DNA from: a virus | Strand: one strand, 5' to 3' | IMG/VR virus record: IMGVR_UViG_3300043543_000325 | Coordinates: 1-21,254 of that record | Length of the DNA stretch: 21,254 nucleotides | Part shown: positions 4,967-12,346 of the stretch, in pieces | Layout: each line of letters begins with the position of its first letter | Numbering within the stretch: position 1 is the first letter of the stretch | Translations under genes and position numbers: made by a program | Notes under the pieces: generated by a model | Told to the model about the DNA's origin: nothing | What the model saw: only the letters and a program-made list of their open reading frames with translations | Databases searched by the model: none

Positions 4967-5722
4967 TCACGACGCGCAGGGCGGGATGCCGGTCTTCAGC
5001 GGGTATCCCGAGACGTGGATGTGGTTGGTGTGCGGATTGACGCCGCCGTAAGCACGCCAGCCACGGTCCCTCGTCCAGATGCGGCCGTCGTAGATGACCT
5101 CTGCAACGTCGAGCGGCACGGCGTTGGCCACGAGGAAGTCCGCGATCTCGCGCATGACGGCTGCGGAATCGTGGTGGATGTCCCAGGCGTTGCACCATGC
5201 GTGCTGGCTCCAGGTCGACGAGCCGGCAACGCGCTTGCAGTTGCAGATGCCCCAGTTCTCGACGCCGCGCCACCTCGAGACGACCGTGCAGTAGATGCGG
5301 TCGATGGCGTCCGTGCCCTGGGTGTCCTGGGTGCAGGACAGGTCGATCTCGACCTTGCGCAGCAGCCAGGTCGCGCCGTCGTCAGCGCCGATGCGGTAGC
5401 GCGTCCCCACCGGCACCTTGGGCAGCACGACGCGGAGCCTGTCGATGATCTCGTCGAGCGTGCGAGGCGGACCCCACTCTCCGTCGTCACGCTTGAGCCG
5501 GTAGGGAGCCGGATGCTTCCCGACCCGCTTGCGCACCAGCGCCAGGAGGTCCGCCTTCCTTAGCGGCTTGGACCACTCTCCGCTAGGCAGCCTGCGGAGG
5601 CGGTAACGCACCTGGATGACCGACGGCGCGCGCGTGAGCAGCCTCGAGAGCATGGCTGCGCCCGCGGCCGTCGCGGCCGCACCGACCAGGAACCTGCGGC
5701 GAGTCAGCCTGATCATCGACAC
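4967..5722 (-). CDS. M15/ARB_07466-like peptidoglycan hydrolase with Tat signal
   Basis: The 251-residue protein starts with a twin-arginine signal: 'LTRRRFLVGAAATAAGAA' matches S/T-R-R-x-F-L followed by a hydrophobic helix. Residues 40-71 and 74-106 look like two copies of one unit ('YRLRRLPSGEW' and 'YRLKRDDGEW', each followed by a helix). The C-terminal domain has a zinc-site pattern, 'SQHAWCNAWDI' (His174, Asp181) and 'NPHTNHIHVSG' (His236), as in D-Ala-D-Ala carboxypeptidase-like and ARB_07466-type domains. It also has eight cysteines, mostly in this domain, suggesting disulfides after export. GTG 5722 has GGAGG 5 bases upstream; ATG 5716 is the alternative. It likely cuts cell-wall peptides outside the membrane. 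The domain call is good; its use in lysis versus entry is inferred. Confidence 0.8.
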   Translation of the reverse strand: MSMIRLTRRRFLVGAAATAAGAAMLSRLLTRAPSVIQVRYRLRRLPSGEWSKPLRKADLLALVRKRVGKHPAPYRLKRDDGEWGPPRTLDEIIDRLRVVLPKVPVGTRYRIGADDGATWLLRKVEIDLSCTQDTQGTDAIDRIYCTVVSRWRGVENWGICNCKRVAGSSTWSQHAWCNAWDIHHDSAAVMREIADFLVANAVPLDVAEVIYDGRIWTRDRGWRAYGGVNPHTNHIHVSGYPLKTGIPPCAS

Positions 5723-5723
5723 G

Positions 5724-5903
5724 TCAACCTCCGGTGGTCCTGATGTAGATGTCTTCGCGAAGCGCGAAGACGGGCTCGCCGTCGGCGCTCATGCCGGCCC
5801 AGACGAGGCGACCCGCCCTCCAGGCGTCCTGGACGAGCCGGATGGCCTCGGCGTGGGAGAGGCCGAGCCGCACGGCGGCAGCGGCCATCTCCTCGGTGGT
5901 CAT
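5724..5903 (-). CDS. Small hypothetical protein, winged-helix-like
   Basis: From ATG 5903 the product is 59 residues; ATG 5933 would add ten and is an alternative. AGGTG just before 5903 is a weak ribosome site, and neither start is well supported. The sequence reads helix-helix-strand-strand: 'EEMAAAAVRLGLSHAEAIRL', 'VQDAWRAGRLVWAGM', 'EPVFALREDIYIRTTGG', the order of a minimal winged helix. It ends 1 base before the hydrolase start and supplies that gene's GGAGGT. No family is recognised. It could be a small tail or regulatory protein. Confidence 0.55.
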   Translation of the reverse strand: MTTEEMAAAAVRLGLSHAEAIRLVQDAWRAGRLVWAGMSADGEPVFALREDIYIRTTGG

Positions 5904-5933
5904 GAGCACCTGTCGGTGCAGCACACCCGCCAT

Positions 5934-6002
5934 ATCCGCAGGTAAGCAGGTGTGTCTAGGGCGAGTTCACGCCGGACCGAGGAAGACCATGCTCATCGCG
6001 GA
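5934..6002 (-). other. Short intergenic stretch between tail and lysis modules
   Basis: These 69 bases separate the fibronectin protein from the small winged-helix-like gene and form one of the few gaps in the operon. I see no hairpin with a U-run and no convincing -35/-10 pair on the minus strand. An ATG-led frame of only eight codons lies inside it. It may carry a weak promoter or the 5' end of the small gene if ATG 5933 is used. Confidence 0.3.
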
Positions 6003-7715
6003 TCACGGCAGCCGCCTGCCGAGCGGCCGTCCGCTGGAGGGCGGACTCGACGTGAACTGCGGAGCGCCGAGGTAGGTGACGGCGAGCCGCTTACCTGCAG
6101 CGAGCAGGGTGAGCGAGGTGCTCCCGGTGTGACCGGCCACGAGGCGGATGCGCGTGTTCCCCGGCGAGACCGTCAGCCTGCCGAGCCACGTGAGCATCAC
6201 GTCGGTCGGTGCACCGGGCGCCGCCGCCACGCGGACGGTGTACAGGTTGGACCAGCTGGTCCCGTCGTTCGAGGTCTGCAGCGTCAGGCGACGGCGGCCC
6301 GTCGAGTCGGCGGAGAAGCGGACCGTACCCCACACGAGGTACACGCCGTTGTTGTCCGGCCCGCGCGCGTCCAGGATCACCCAGTTGTTCGACAGCTGAG
6401 GCGTGAAGTTCGGGGTCGAGTACTCCACGGTGTTGAAGCCGACCACGGTGTCGGTGTCGGTGTTCGGCACGCCCGTCTGGTCGTTCGTCGAGGCGACCGC
6501 ACACGACTCGGCGAGCAGCGCGAGGGTCGACGTGCCGGCCCAGGCCATCTCGGTGTCCGTGATCTCGTACTCCCCGATCGAGTCGCGCTCCCAGGTCTCG
6601 GACTCCGTGAGCGGGTCCGAGGTGACCGGATCGTCGGACTCCTCGACGGAGGCGTCGTAGAGGGCCCGCACCTCGACCTTGTGGTTCTTGCCCTTGTCCT
6701 CGGCCGGTACGTGGTAGCTGGCGCGACATCCGTCGACCCGCTGGGTCTCCATCAGGGTGGCTTGCCGGTACCACCTCACGCGGTACCCGATGACCGCGTC
6801 CTCGTCGCTCGGCGGATCCCACTTCGCCACGTACAGCCTGGGCTTCGGGTGCTTCAGGACGAGGTTCTGAACCGGCCCCGAGATCTTCGGCGGGCGAGCC
6901 CAAGCGGTCCATGCGCTCCACGCGCCCTTGCGACCGTAGACGTCGACCGCGCGGACCCTCGAGCGGTACCAGTAGTGCCGCGAGATGTGGTGCCAGATGC
7001 GGAAGGCGGTCGTGTCGGAGTCGGCGTCCCTCGCCTCGATGGAGTCCCTGCGGACGTTCTTGGTCGTCGTGCCGCCGTCGTCGGAGACGGCGAGCTGGAC
7101 CACGTAGCGCGCCGCGCCGTCGAGCGTGTCGCCGTCGGTCGGCGTCCAGGTCGGGACCTCGTTCCACTGCTGCTTCGCCGCCCACGGTGAGCCCTTGCGG
7201 GACTCGTCCCGGATGAACGTGAGGGTCTGCCCGGTGGGGACCGGCGGGCCAGGAAGCGCGCCGGTCGCGGGCTGCACCGGGGTCGTCCAGGCCGACCATG
7301 CCGACCAGCAGATCGTCCCGGCCACGCGGATCCCGGCCCGGACGCGGGTCTGGTAGTACCAGGTGCGGGGGCGCACGATGGGGGCGTAGACGTCGTGGTC
7401 GTCGTCGCCCCGGAGCAGGTGCTTCCAGACCGCGGGCTGGCCGGAGTCGAGCTCGACCGGGTTGCCGGAGGCGTTGGTGGCGCGCAGCTGCGTCTGGTAG
7501 GCGTCGATGCGGTCGGTGATGTCCCGCCCGGCCACGTCCTGCGTGACCGGGTCCCAGCGGACCCGTGCCCGCCACTCCTCGCGCTCCTTGACCTCACGCT
7601 TGCCGAACGTGAGCGTGACGTTCGCCGGTGCCTGGGGTGCCGAGCGGCACGGTCGCTTGGCCCGGCGCCTGGTCTTGCGCACGTCCTCGTGCAGGCCCTT
7701 CTTCTTGACGCCCAT
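6003..7715 (-). CDS. Fibronectin-III tail protein with C-terminal beta domain
   Basis: The 570-residue protein begins with a very basic segment (residues 4-22, 'KKKGLHEDVRKTRRRAKRP'). Three fibronectin-III-like units follow at about 28-153, 157-285 and 286-365. The first two end in Trp repeats ('CWSAWSAWTTP', 'GAWSAWTAWARPP') and each contains a W/Y-x-x-R-V-R-A strand. An acidic linker (366-390) leads to a beta-rich C-terminal region (about 390-570) with 'VVGFNTVEYSTPNF', 'GVYLVWGTVRFSADSTGRRR' and 'GNTRIRLVAGHTGSTSLTL', resembling the jelly-roll ends of virion surface proteins. It is coupled to the hub gene by ATGA. This is most likely a tail-tip or fibre protein that touches the host surface. 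The FN3 call is good; receptor binding by the C-terminal domain is inferred. Confidence 0.75.
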   Translation of the reverse strand: MGVKKKGLHEDVRKTRRRAKRPCRSAPQAPANVTLTFGKREVKEREEWRARVRWDPVTQDVAGRDITDRIDAYQTQLRATNASGNPVELDSGQPAVWKHLLRGDDDHDVYAPIVRPRTWYYQTRVRAGIRVAGTICWSAWSAWTTPVQPATGALPGPPVPTGQTLTFIRDESRKGSPWAAKQQWNEVPTWTPTDGDTLDGAARYVVQLAVSDDGGTTTKNVRRDSIEARDADSDTTAFRIWHHISRHYWYRSRVRAVDVYGRKGAWSAWTAWARPPKISGPVQNLVLKHPKPRLYVAKWDPPSDEDAVIGYRVRWYRQATLMETQRVDGCRASYHVPAEDKGKNHKVEVRALYDASVEESDDPVTSDPLTESETWERDSIGEYEITDTEMAWAGTSTLALLAESCAVASTNDQTGVPNTDTDTVVGFNTVEYSTPNFTPQLSNNWVILDARGPDNNGVYLVWGTVRFSADSTGRRRLTLQTSNDGTSWSNLYTVRVAAAPGAPTDVMLTWLGRLTVSPGNTRIRLVAGHTGSTSLTLLAAGKRLAVTYLGAPQFTSSPPSSGRPLGRRLP

Positions 7716-9250
7716 CAGACGGCCTCCAGCTCGGCCTCGACGAACTCCAGGGACGGAGGCTCCAGCGTGAGCGAGTAGCCGATGACCCGCATGGTCGGCC
7801 GGACCGGTCCGAACGCGCGCTCGAACGGCACCCAGTCGGTGACCTGGCCGCCGAACTCCAGCTGCACGTCGTCGATCACCCAGGTGCGGGCCGTGTTGAG
7901 GTTCCCGTCGGCGTAGATGGCGCAGTTCACCGTGGCCGTGCCCGGTGGCATGGTGTGGGTCACGCTCATCCGCGTCCAGGAGTCATCCGCGATGTACGAC
8001 GCCTCGGCCATCGCGAGGTTGTTGCCGCTCACATCGAGCGACCGGATGCGGAGGCGCACCGGCGTGCCGGGCACGGTCGAGTAGACGTAGGCGCTGAAGG
8101 TCCATCGCTCGCCCTCACGCGGACCCGGCACCTGGGCGACGCGCCACCCCTGCGTCTGGGAGCCGTTGCCGACGGTCGAGACCTGCAGGGCATACGAGCC
8201 CCTGCGGGTCGGGCTCGTCACACGCGTGATGGTGGCACCGCTCTGCGCCTGGCCTATCGGCGAGGGATCCTCGAAGGATGGGTTCTCGATCAGGTTCTTG
8301 GGGCTGAGGATGACGGTGGGTCTGTCGCCGAGACCGAAGCCGGGCCAGGGCTCGCTGTAGACGTCGCGGAAGTCGCCCGGGCGCGTCACGCGGAGGCGCA
8401 GCGCGCTCCGCCCGGCCGCCTGGAGGTGCTCGTCGGCGACCTCGGTCAGCTCGTCCACGCTCCTGGACTCCGACTCGACGACGGACTCCCACCGGCCGTA
8501 GGCTGCCGGCGGGAGCACGGATGAGGAGCTCGTGACGAGCGGCGGACCGCACGGCTCGTCGGCGGGTCCGAGCGCCGTGGCGTAGGTGTCGGCCTCGGCA
8601 CCGTCCCACGAGAGCTCCCACCCGCCGTCGCGCTCGCAGTCCATCGGACTGACCCGCGTACCGACGGACGAGCCCCGACCGCCGACCCAGGCGTTGAACG
8701 CGCCGTCGGGTCCGATCTCCCAGTCGAAGCCGCCGCTCGCGCGGTTCGCCAGCTCGCTGATGGCCTCTGAGATCACGTCGCCGTCGCAGTAGTGGCGCGT
8801 GCGGAGCGGACCTGTGCCGAAGACGCTACCGAGGGTAAGGCCCATCTCTCCCTGGGTCTGCGCCTGGGCGTGCTGGATCAGCTCCCACGCGATGGTGGGT
8901 CCCAACTTGTTCGCCTTGCTGAGGTCGCCGTGGATGACACGCCGCTCGAGCCACGCCCGCAGGCCGAGGCAGCGAGCGGTGTAGCGGGGCACGCCGCCCT
9001 CGATGCGTTGCTCGAGGCCGAGGAGCACGCCGGCCCACTTCGCGTTGTTGTTCCGCCGCACGAGCACCCGGCGGCGCATCGGTCGCCACGGCGTGGCCCC
9101 GGGCCAGTCGCCGAGGTCCTCGTCGCGGATGTCGATCTCAGCGGACCCCGGATCATCGAGCCGCCATCGGATCGTCGCCCGTACGAACGGCACGTCGCTG
9201 GCAACGAGGTTCTGGCCAGTGACGTTGTAGATGTCGATCTTCCAGGTCAT
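7715..9250 (-). CDS. Tail hub/minor tail protein with inserted CBM-like jelly roll
   Basis: The 511-residue protein directly follows the tape measure (TAG-ATG) and has the order of siphovirus hub proteins (gp37/gp27/Tal-like): an N-terminal beta barrel with 'LDDPGSAEIDI' and 'VLVRRNNNAKWAGVLLG', a helical part around 115-170, and a closing barrel. Between the strands 'GLGDRPTVIL' (306-315) and 'PTMRVIGYSLTLE' (485-497) lies about 155 residues (318-472) starting 'LIENPSFEDPSP' and ending 'WVIDDVQLE'. This is the pattern of a CBM_4_9-type carbohydrate-binding jelly roll. The protein would close the tail tube and bind cell-wall or capsule sugar. The hub role follows from position and barrel pattern. 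The insert is well supported by its start and end motifs. Confidence 0.75.
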   Translation of the reverse strand: MTWKIDIYNVTGQNLVASDVPFVRATIRWRLDDPGSAEIDIRDEDLGDWPGATPWRPMRRRVLVRRNNNAKWAGVLLGLEQRIEGGVPRYTARCLGLRAWLERRVIHGDLSKANKLGPTIAWELIQHAQAQTQGEMGLTLGSVFGTGPLRTRHYCDGDVISEAISELANRASGGFDWEIGPDGAFNAWVGGRGSSVGTRVSPMDCERDGGWELSWDGAEADTYATALGPADEPCGPPLVTSSSSVLPPAAYGRWESVVESESRSVDELTEVADEHLQAAGRSALRLRVTRPGDFRDVYSEPWPGFGLGDRPTVILSPKNLIENPSFEDPSPIGQAQSGATITRVTSPTRRGSYALQVSTVGNGSQTQGWRVAQVPGPREGERWTFSAYVYSTVPGTPVRLRIRSLDVSGNNLAMAEASYIADDSWTRMSVTHTMPPGTATVNCAIYADGNLNTARTWVIDDVQLEFGGQVTDWVPFERAFGPVRPTMRVIGYSLTLEPPSLEFVEAELEAV

Positions 9251-11488
9251 CTACCGCTCCCAGACGTAGGCGATCTTCTGCTGCTCGGTGAAGCGGCGGC
9301 GATCGACGATGAGGCGGACATCGACTCGGCGCGGAGCGACCTCGCGGGTCGTCTCCCGCACCTCCCGCAGGCGCGACAGAGGGATGACGGCCTCCGGGCC
9401 AGCCTCGCCGATGAGGGCGAAGGTCGGTCGGGTGACCACTCCTCCGTGCTGCAGCTGCACGCCGTGTCCACCTGCGCCGGCGGCGAGGGCGCTCTTCTGG
9501 ATCTCGACCGAGATGGTCATGGTCTTGTGGCTCGGCAGCGCGTTGACCGCCTGGCCGACCCCCCGGATGGCCTGCTCGGTGCGCTTCGCCTGCCTCTGAG
9601 CTTCCTTGAAGGCGCGGACGATCTCGCGGAAGCGCTGGTCGCTCGCGTTCGCCAGCTCCTGGAGGATGCTCGCGCCGTCGAGACCCATGTCGGCGATTTG
9701 CTGCGCGAGCGCGTCCGGGAGGCCACGCTTGATGACCGTTTCCCAGTTCTCGCGATAGTTCGCCAGGGCCTCGGCTTGCTTCCTGAAAGACCTGATGATC
9801 TCTCGGGCCGTGACCTTCCCGTCCTCCACCAGGTCAGCGAAGACACCGGAGACATCGCGCAGGTCCTCACCCACGCTCTTGGCCCAGTCCTTGAACTCGG
9901 CCTTGGTCATGCCAGCGAAGACCTTGATCTGCTTGCGCGTCTTGCCGACCTGCGAGGCCAGCTCCTGGCTCTTCTCGATGACCTTGTCGGTCGCTCCCGT
10001 CATCGTGCGCGCGGCGGCCTCCCAGCGGGCTGCCATGTTCTCGTTGGCCTGCGCCAGCTCCGCGGCCCGCTGGGCCGCCTCCTGGTGCCGGCGCGCGAGC
10101 TCGAACGCTGCGCTCACGCCCGACCGCCCCGCCGACGGCATCCGATGCAGGGTCTCCTCGGTGACGCCGAGCTGGTCGGCAAGCTCGTTCGCCTTGGAGC
10201 CCGCGTAGACGAACATCGCGGCGAGACCGATGACCGAAAGGCGCGTGGCGACGGATGCCTTGGCGACCGTGGAGATGCCGGCTGCGAGGCTCGTCAGCTT
10301 GGCGGCGGCAGCCTTGAGGCCGACGGACTCGAGACCGAGGGCGACCGAGAACAGCCCCTCCGCGATCGCGTGCAGCAGCCCCGGGAGGAACTTCAGGGCC
10401 TGCCAGCCGAGGAGCGCGGTGAGAACGAGCTCCGCGTTGTTGGCGACCTTCTCGAGGACGTCCGCCAGCGGCGGTAGCACCTTGCTCGCCAGCTCCTGGG
10501 CAGCCGTTCGGAGCTGCTGGAGGGCACGCGCCACGCGGAAGCTCGCGGTCTGCTCCATCGTGCGGAAAGCCTCATCCAGGCTCCCGGACGAGCGGGTGAC
10601 GCGCTCGAAGATGCCGTTGACCTTCTCCGCTTCCTGGACCGTGAGACCGAACGCGCCGGTCAGGGCCCGGACGTTCGGCACGATCCTCTTCATGAGGTCG
10701 ATGTTGCCGCCGGTGCGCTCCTCGAGCAGCCGCAGAGCGGCAAGCAGACCTTGCTCGGAGAGCACGCGCCGCATCTCGTCCGCCGAGATGCCGACCTCGG
10801 TCAGGGTCTCGGCCGCCTGGCTGCCGGGGGCCACGAGAGCCTGCAGGAGGCCGCGCATGGCCGTGACGCCCTCGTTGACGTCGAGGCCGATGTTGGACAG
10901 GGCGGCGAGCGAGGCGGTCACCTCGTCGAACCCGACCTGAGCCTGGCTCGCGATGGGCAGGATGCGGCCGAGCGCGTCGGCGAAGTCGGCAGGCTCGGCG
11001 GAGCCCTCGCGGACGGCGGCGACGAGCGTATCGGTGGCCTGCTTGGCCGTGAGCCCCGCATCCGCGTAGGCGTTGAGCGCGTTCGCGACGACCTTGGCGA
11101 TGTCCTCCGTCGCACCGAGCCCGACCGCTGCAGCCTTCGCCGACGCCTCCAGGGCCTCGACGGCCTGCCGGGCGCTGAGGCCCGAGGAGGAGAGGAAGAA
11201 CATCGCGTTGGCGAGCTCGGCTGGCGCACGGGCGGTCTCGCCCGAGAGCTTGAGCACCTGCTCGCGGAAGCCAGCGATCTCCTTCGCGCTCGCGTTCGAG
11301 ATGGCGTCGATGCGGGCGAAGGCCTGGTCGAACTGCAGGGCCGAGCGCAGCGCGTCGGCAGCCATGAGGCCGAACGACAGGCCGACGGCACGCTGAACCC
11401 CCTGCAGGATGCCCTGCAGGCGACGAGCCGAGGCCTGGAACTCGCGTACATCCCCGACGAAGCGTACGACTACGGTTCCGCCTGCCAT
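9251..11488 (-). CDS. Tape measure protein
   Basis: The 745-residue protein is the longest gene and lies between the frameshifted chaperone and the hub. The N-terminal 350 residues match the TP901-type tape-measure core: 'ALQFDQAFARIDAISNAS', 'LSGETARAPAELANAMFFLS', 'AADALRS' and repeated Ala/Leu-rich helices. Hydrophobic segments lie at about 385-425 and 440-460 ('LSVIGLAAMFVYAGS'). Helical heptads follow, and the end has the typical 'GGVVTRPTFALIGEAGPEAV' sequence. Tape measures set tail length and assist DNA entry; at about 1.5 angstroms per residue this length suggests a tail of roughly 110 nm. ATG 11488 follows TAG directly, with GAGGGG just upstream. Confidence 0.93.
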   Translation of the reverse strand: MAGGTVVVRFVGDVREFQASARRLQGILQGVQRAVGLSFGLMAADALRSALQFDQAFARIDAISNASAKEIAGFREQVLKLSGETARAPAELANAMFFLSSSGLSARQAVEALEASAKAAAVGLGATEDIAKVVANALNAYADAGLTAKQATDTLVAAVREGSAEPADFADALGRILPIASQAQVGFDEVTASLAALSNIGLDVNEGVTAMRGLLQALVAPGSQAAETLTEVGISADEMRRVLSEQGLLAALRLLEERTGGNIDLMKRIVPNVRALTGAFGLTVQEAEKVNGIFERVTRSSGSLDEAFRTMEQTASFRVARALQQLRTAAQELASKVLPPLADVLEKVANNAELVLTALLGWQALKFLPGLLHAIAEGLFSVALGLESVGLKAAAAKLTSLAAGISTVAKASVATRLSVIGLAAMFVYAGSKANELADQLGVTEETLHRMPSAGRSGVSAAFELARRHQEAAQRAAELAQANENMAARWEAAARTMTGATDKVIEKSQELASQVGKTRKQIKVFAGMTKAEFKDWAKSVGEDLRDVSGVFADLVEDGKVTAREIIRSFRKQAEALANYRENWETVIKRGLPDALAQQIADMGLDGASILQELANASDQRFREIVRAFKEAQRQAKRTEQAIRGVGQAVNALPSHKTMTISVEIQKSALAAGAGGHGVQLQHGGVVTRPTFALIGEAGPEAVIPLSRLREVRETTREVAPRRVDVRLIVDRRRFTEQQKIAYVWER

Positions 11489-11886
11489 CTAACCCCTCTG
11501 AGCCTCGTAGTAGGCGCGCATGTAGCGCGCGAGCGCGTCGATCTCCCACAGCCGCAGCCGGCGCAGCTCGGAGAGCGACAATCCGTAGAAGTGCATGAGC
11601 GGGGCCAGCGCCTCTACGCGCCGGCCCCGGTAGGGTTTGGCTCCTGCGCGGGACGCAGGGCCGTGAGCTTGAGCTTGCGGACGTCCTCGATGGTCACGTC
11701 CGGGTACGAGCGCCGCAGCACGAGGTACGCGAGCGCGGTGAGCGCCTTGGGCCGCGCACGCCCGGCCGCGATGTCCTCGAGCGCGGTCTCGCCGCCGAGC
11801 TCGGCCAGCTCCTCCAGCTCACCGAACGTCATCTCCTCGAGGACGCTCGTGCCGATCTCGACGCTGACTCCATCGGGCAGGGACAT
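11489..11886 (-). CDS. Tail assembly chaperone, -1 frameshift fusion (gpGT-like)
   Basis: Reading starts at ATG 11886 and shifts by -1 at the heptamer A AAC CCT (11638-11632), giving 84 zero-frame residues plus 48 from the -1 frame, 132 in all. The -1 extension is 'PYRGRRVEALAPLMHFYGLS' then 'LSELRRLRLWEIDALARYMR' and ends immediately before the tape measure ATG. It has no ribosome site or plausible start of its own. In lambda, HK97 and most siphophages the gpG and gpGT products made by such a shift chaperone the tape measure during tail assembly. Location, slippery heptamer, downstream stem-loop and a coding -1 frame all agree. The shift itself is inferred. Confidence 0.82.
11600..11629 (-). 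promoter_or_regulatory. Frameshift-stimulating stem-loop
   Basis: On the minus-strand RNA, CGGGGCCGGCGC pairs with GCGCUGGCCCCG over 12 base pairs (one G-U) around the 6-base loop GUAGAG. It begins 2 bases after the slippery heptamer, closer than the usual 5-9, so the lowest pairs may be open when the ribosome is on the heptamer. The zero-frame stop is in the loop. All of this is read directly from the sequence; the stimulating role is inferred. Confidence 0.75.
11614..11886 (-). CDS. Tail assembly chaperone, unshifted product (gpG-like)
   Basis: The zero-frame product is 90 residues, starting 'MSLPDGVSVEIGTSVLEEMT' and continuing with 'FGELEELAELGGETALEDIA' and 'LTALAYLVLRRSYPDVTIED'. A small beta N-terminus followed by acidic helices is usual for gpG-like chaperones. 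ATG 11886 has GGAGG about 5-6 bases upstream; GTG 11892 overlaps that ribosome site and is rejected. The stop TAG at 11616-11614 falls in the loop of the frameshift stem-loop. It precedes the tape measure as expected. Confidence 0.85.
   Translation of the reverse strand: MSLPDGVSVEIGTSVLEEMTFGELEELAELGGETALEDIAAGRARPKALTALAYLVLRRSYPDVTIEDVRKLKLTALRPAQEPNPTGAGA
11632..11638 (-). promoter_or_regulatory. -1 programmed frameshift slippery heptamer AAACCCT
   Basis: Read in the zero frame as A AAC CCT, this fits X XXY YYZ, so both tRNAs can re-pair with AAA and CCC after a -1 slip. It lies six sense codons before the zero-frame stop and leads into a 48-codon extension ending at the tape measure start. 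Confidence 0.8.
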
Positions 11887-11909
11887 GGACACCTCCTGTG
11901 CGTGGACGT

Positions 11910-11932
11910 GCCCGACCCGGGCCGGGCCGGGC
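11910..11932 (-). promoter_or_regulatory. GC-rich hairpin between gp10-like gene and tail chaperone
   Basis: Directly after the TGA of the gp10-like gene, GCCCGGCCC can pair with GGGUCGGGC (9 pairs, one G-U) around a 5-base loop on the minus-strand RNA. No U-run follows, so it is not a standard terminator. It may tune RNA stability or coupling in front of the chaperone gene. Confidence 0.35.
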
Positions 11933-12346
11933 TCAGAACCGGCGGGCCTGGAGCCCGGCGCGGGCGGCCGCCTCGAACAGCGCGTTCAGGTAGTCCTCCT
12001 GCGCGCGCGGGATCTCGCGAGCGGCGGCCTGCCAGATGTAGGGGCGTGGGATGTCGCGCTTCGGCCGCTGGATGCGACCCCACGGCTGCACCGGGGGATG
12101 GTGTCGCCAGGAGCCGCCGGCCATGATGCGGAGCACGTTGCGGCTCCCCGACGGACGCGGCACCGCGCCAGCGCCGGAGCCGACGTTCAGCGGCTTCGGC
12201 ATGGCGGCGTTGATGATGCGCTGCCCGATGGCGCGGTTCCGCTCCTGGATGCCCTTGATGAGGGCAGGGTCGATGGCGGCGATGGCCCGCGTGAGCTCCC
12301 GGACGCCCTCGAGCTTGACGGCGAACGGAGCGGTGCGAGCGCCCAT
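11933..12346 (-). CDS. HK97 gp10-like neck/tail completion protein
   Basis: The 137-residue protein begins 'MGARTAPFAVKLEGVRELTR' and 'AIAAIDPALIKGIQERNRAI', the pattern of HK97 gp10/Gp10-like proteins (a beta strand, then a helix with 'E-G-x-x-E-L-x-R-A-L'). The middle holds 'PLNVGSGAGAVPRPSGSRN' and 'GSWRHHPPVQPWGRI', and the end is helical. In HK97-type phages this protein joins head and tail and usually lies before the tail tube gene; here it lies just after it, coupled by ATGA. The family call is moderate, from the N-terminal pattern and basic character. Confidence 0.62.
   Translation of the reverse strand: MGARTAPFAVKLEGVRELTRAIAAIDPALIKGIQERNRAIGQRIINAAMPKPLNVGSGAGAVPRPSGSRNVLRIMAGGSWRHHPPVQPWGRIQRPKRDIPRPYIWQAAAREIPRAQEDYLNALFEAAARAGLQARRF

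Noticed and set aside
5952-7190. Plus-strand open frame of 412 codons opposite the fibronectin protein
   Set aside because: Arg/Gly/Val-rich shadow with no motif; the minus-strand frame shows fibronectin units.
8792-10477. Plus-strand open frame of 561 codons opposite the tape measure
   Set aside because: Shadow of the tape measure codons; no domain, no ribosome site and composition typical of antisense frames.
11489-11613. A separate small gene between chaperone and tape measure
   Set aside because: It has no ribosome site and no proper start; it is better explained as the -1 extension of the chaperone.
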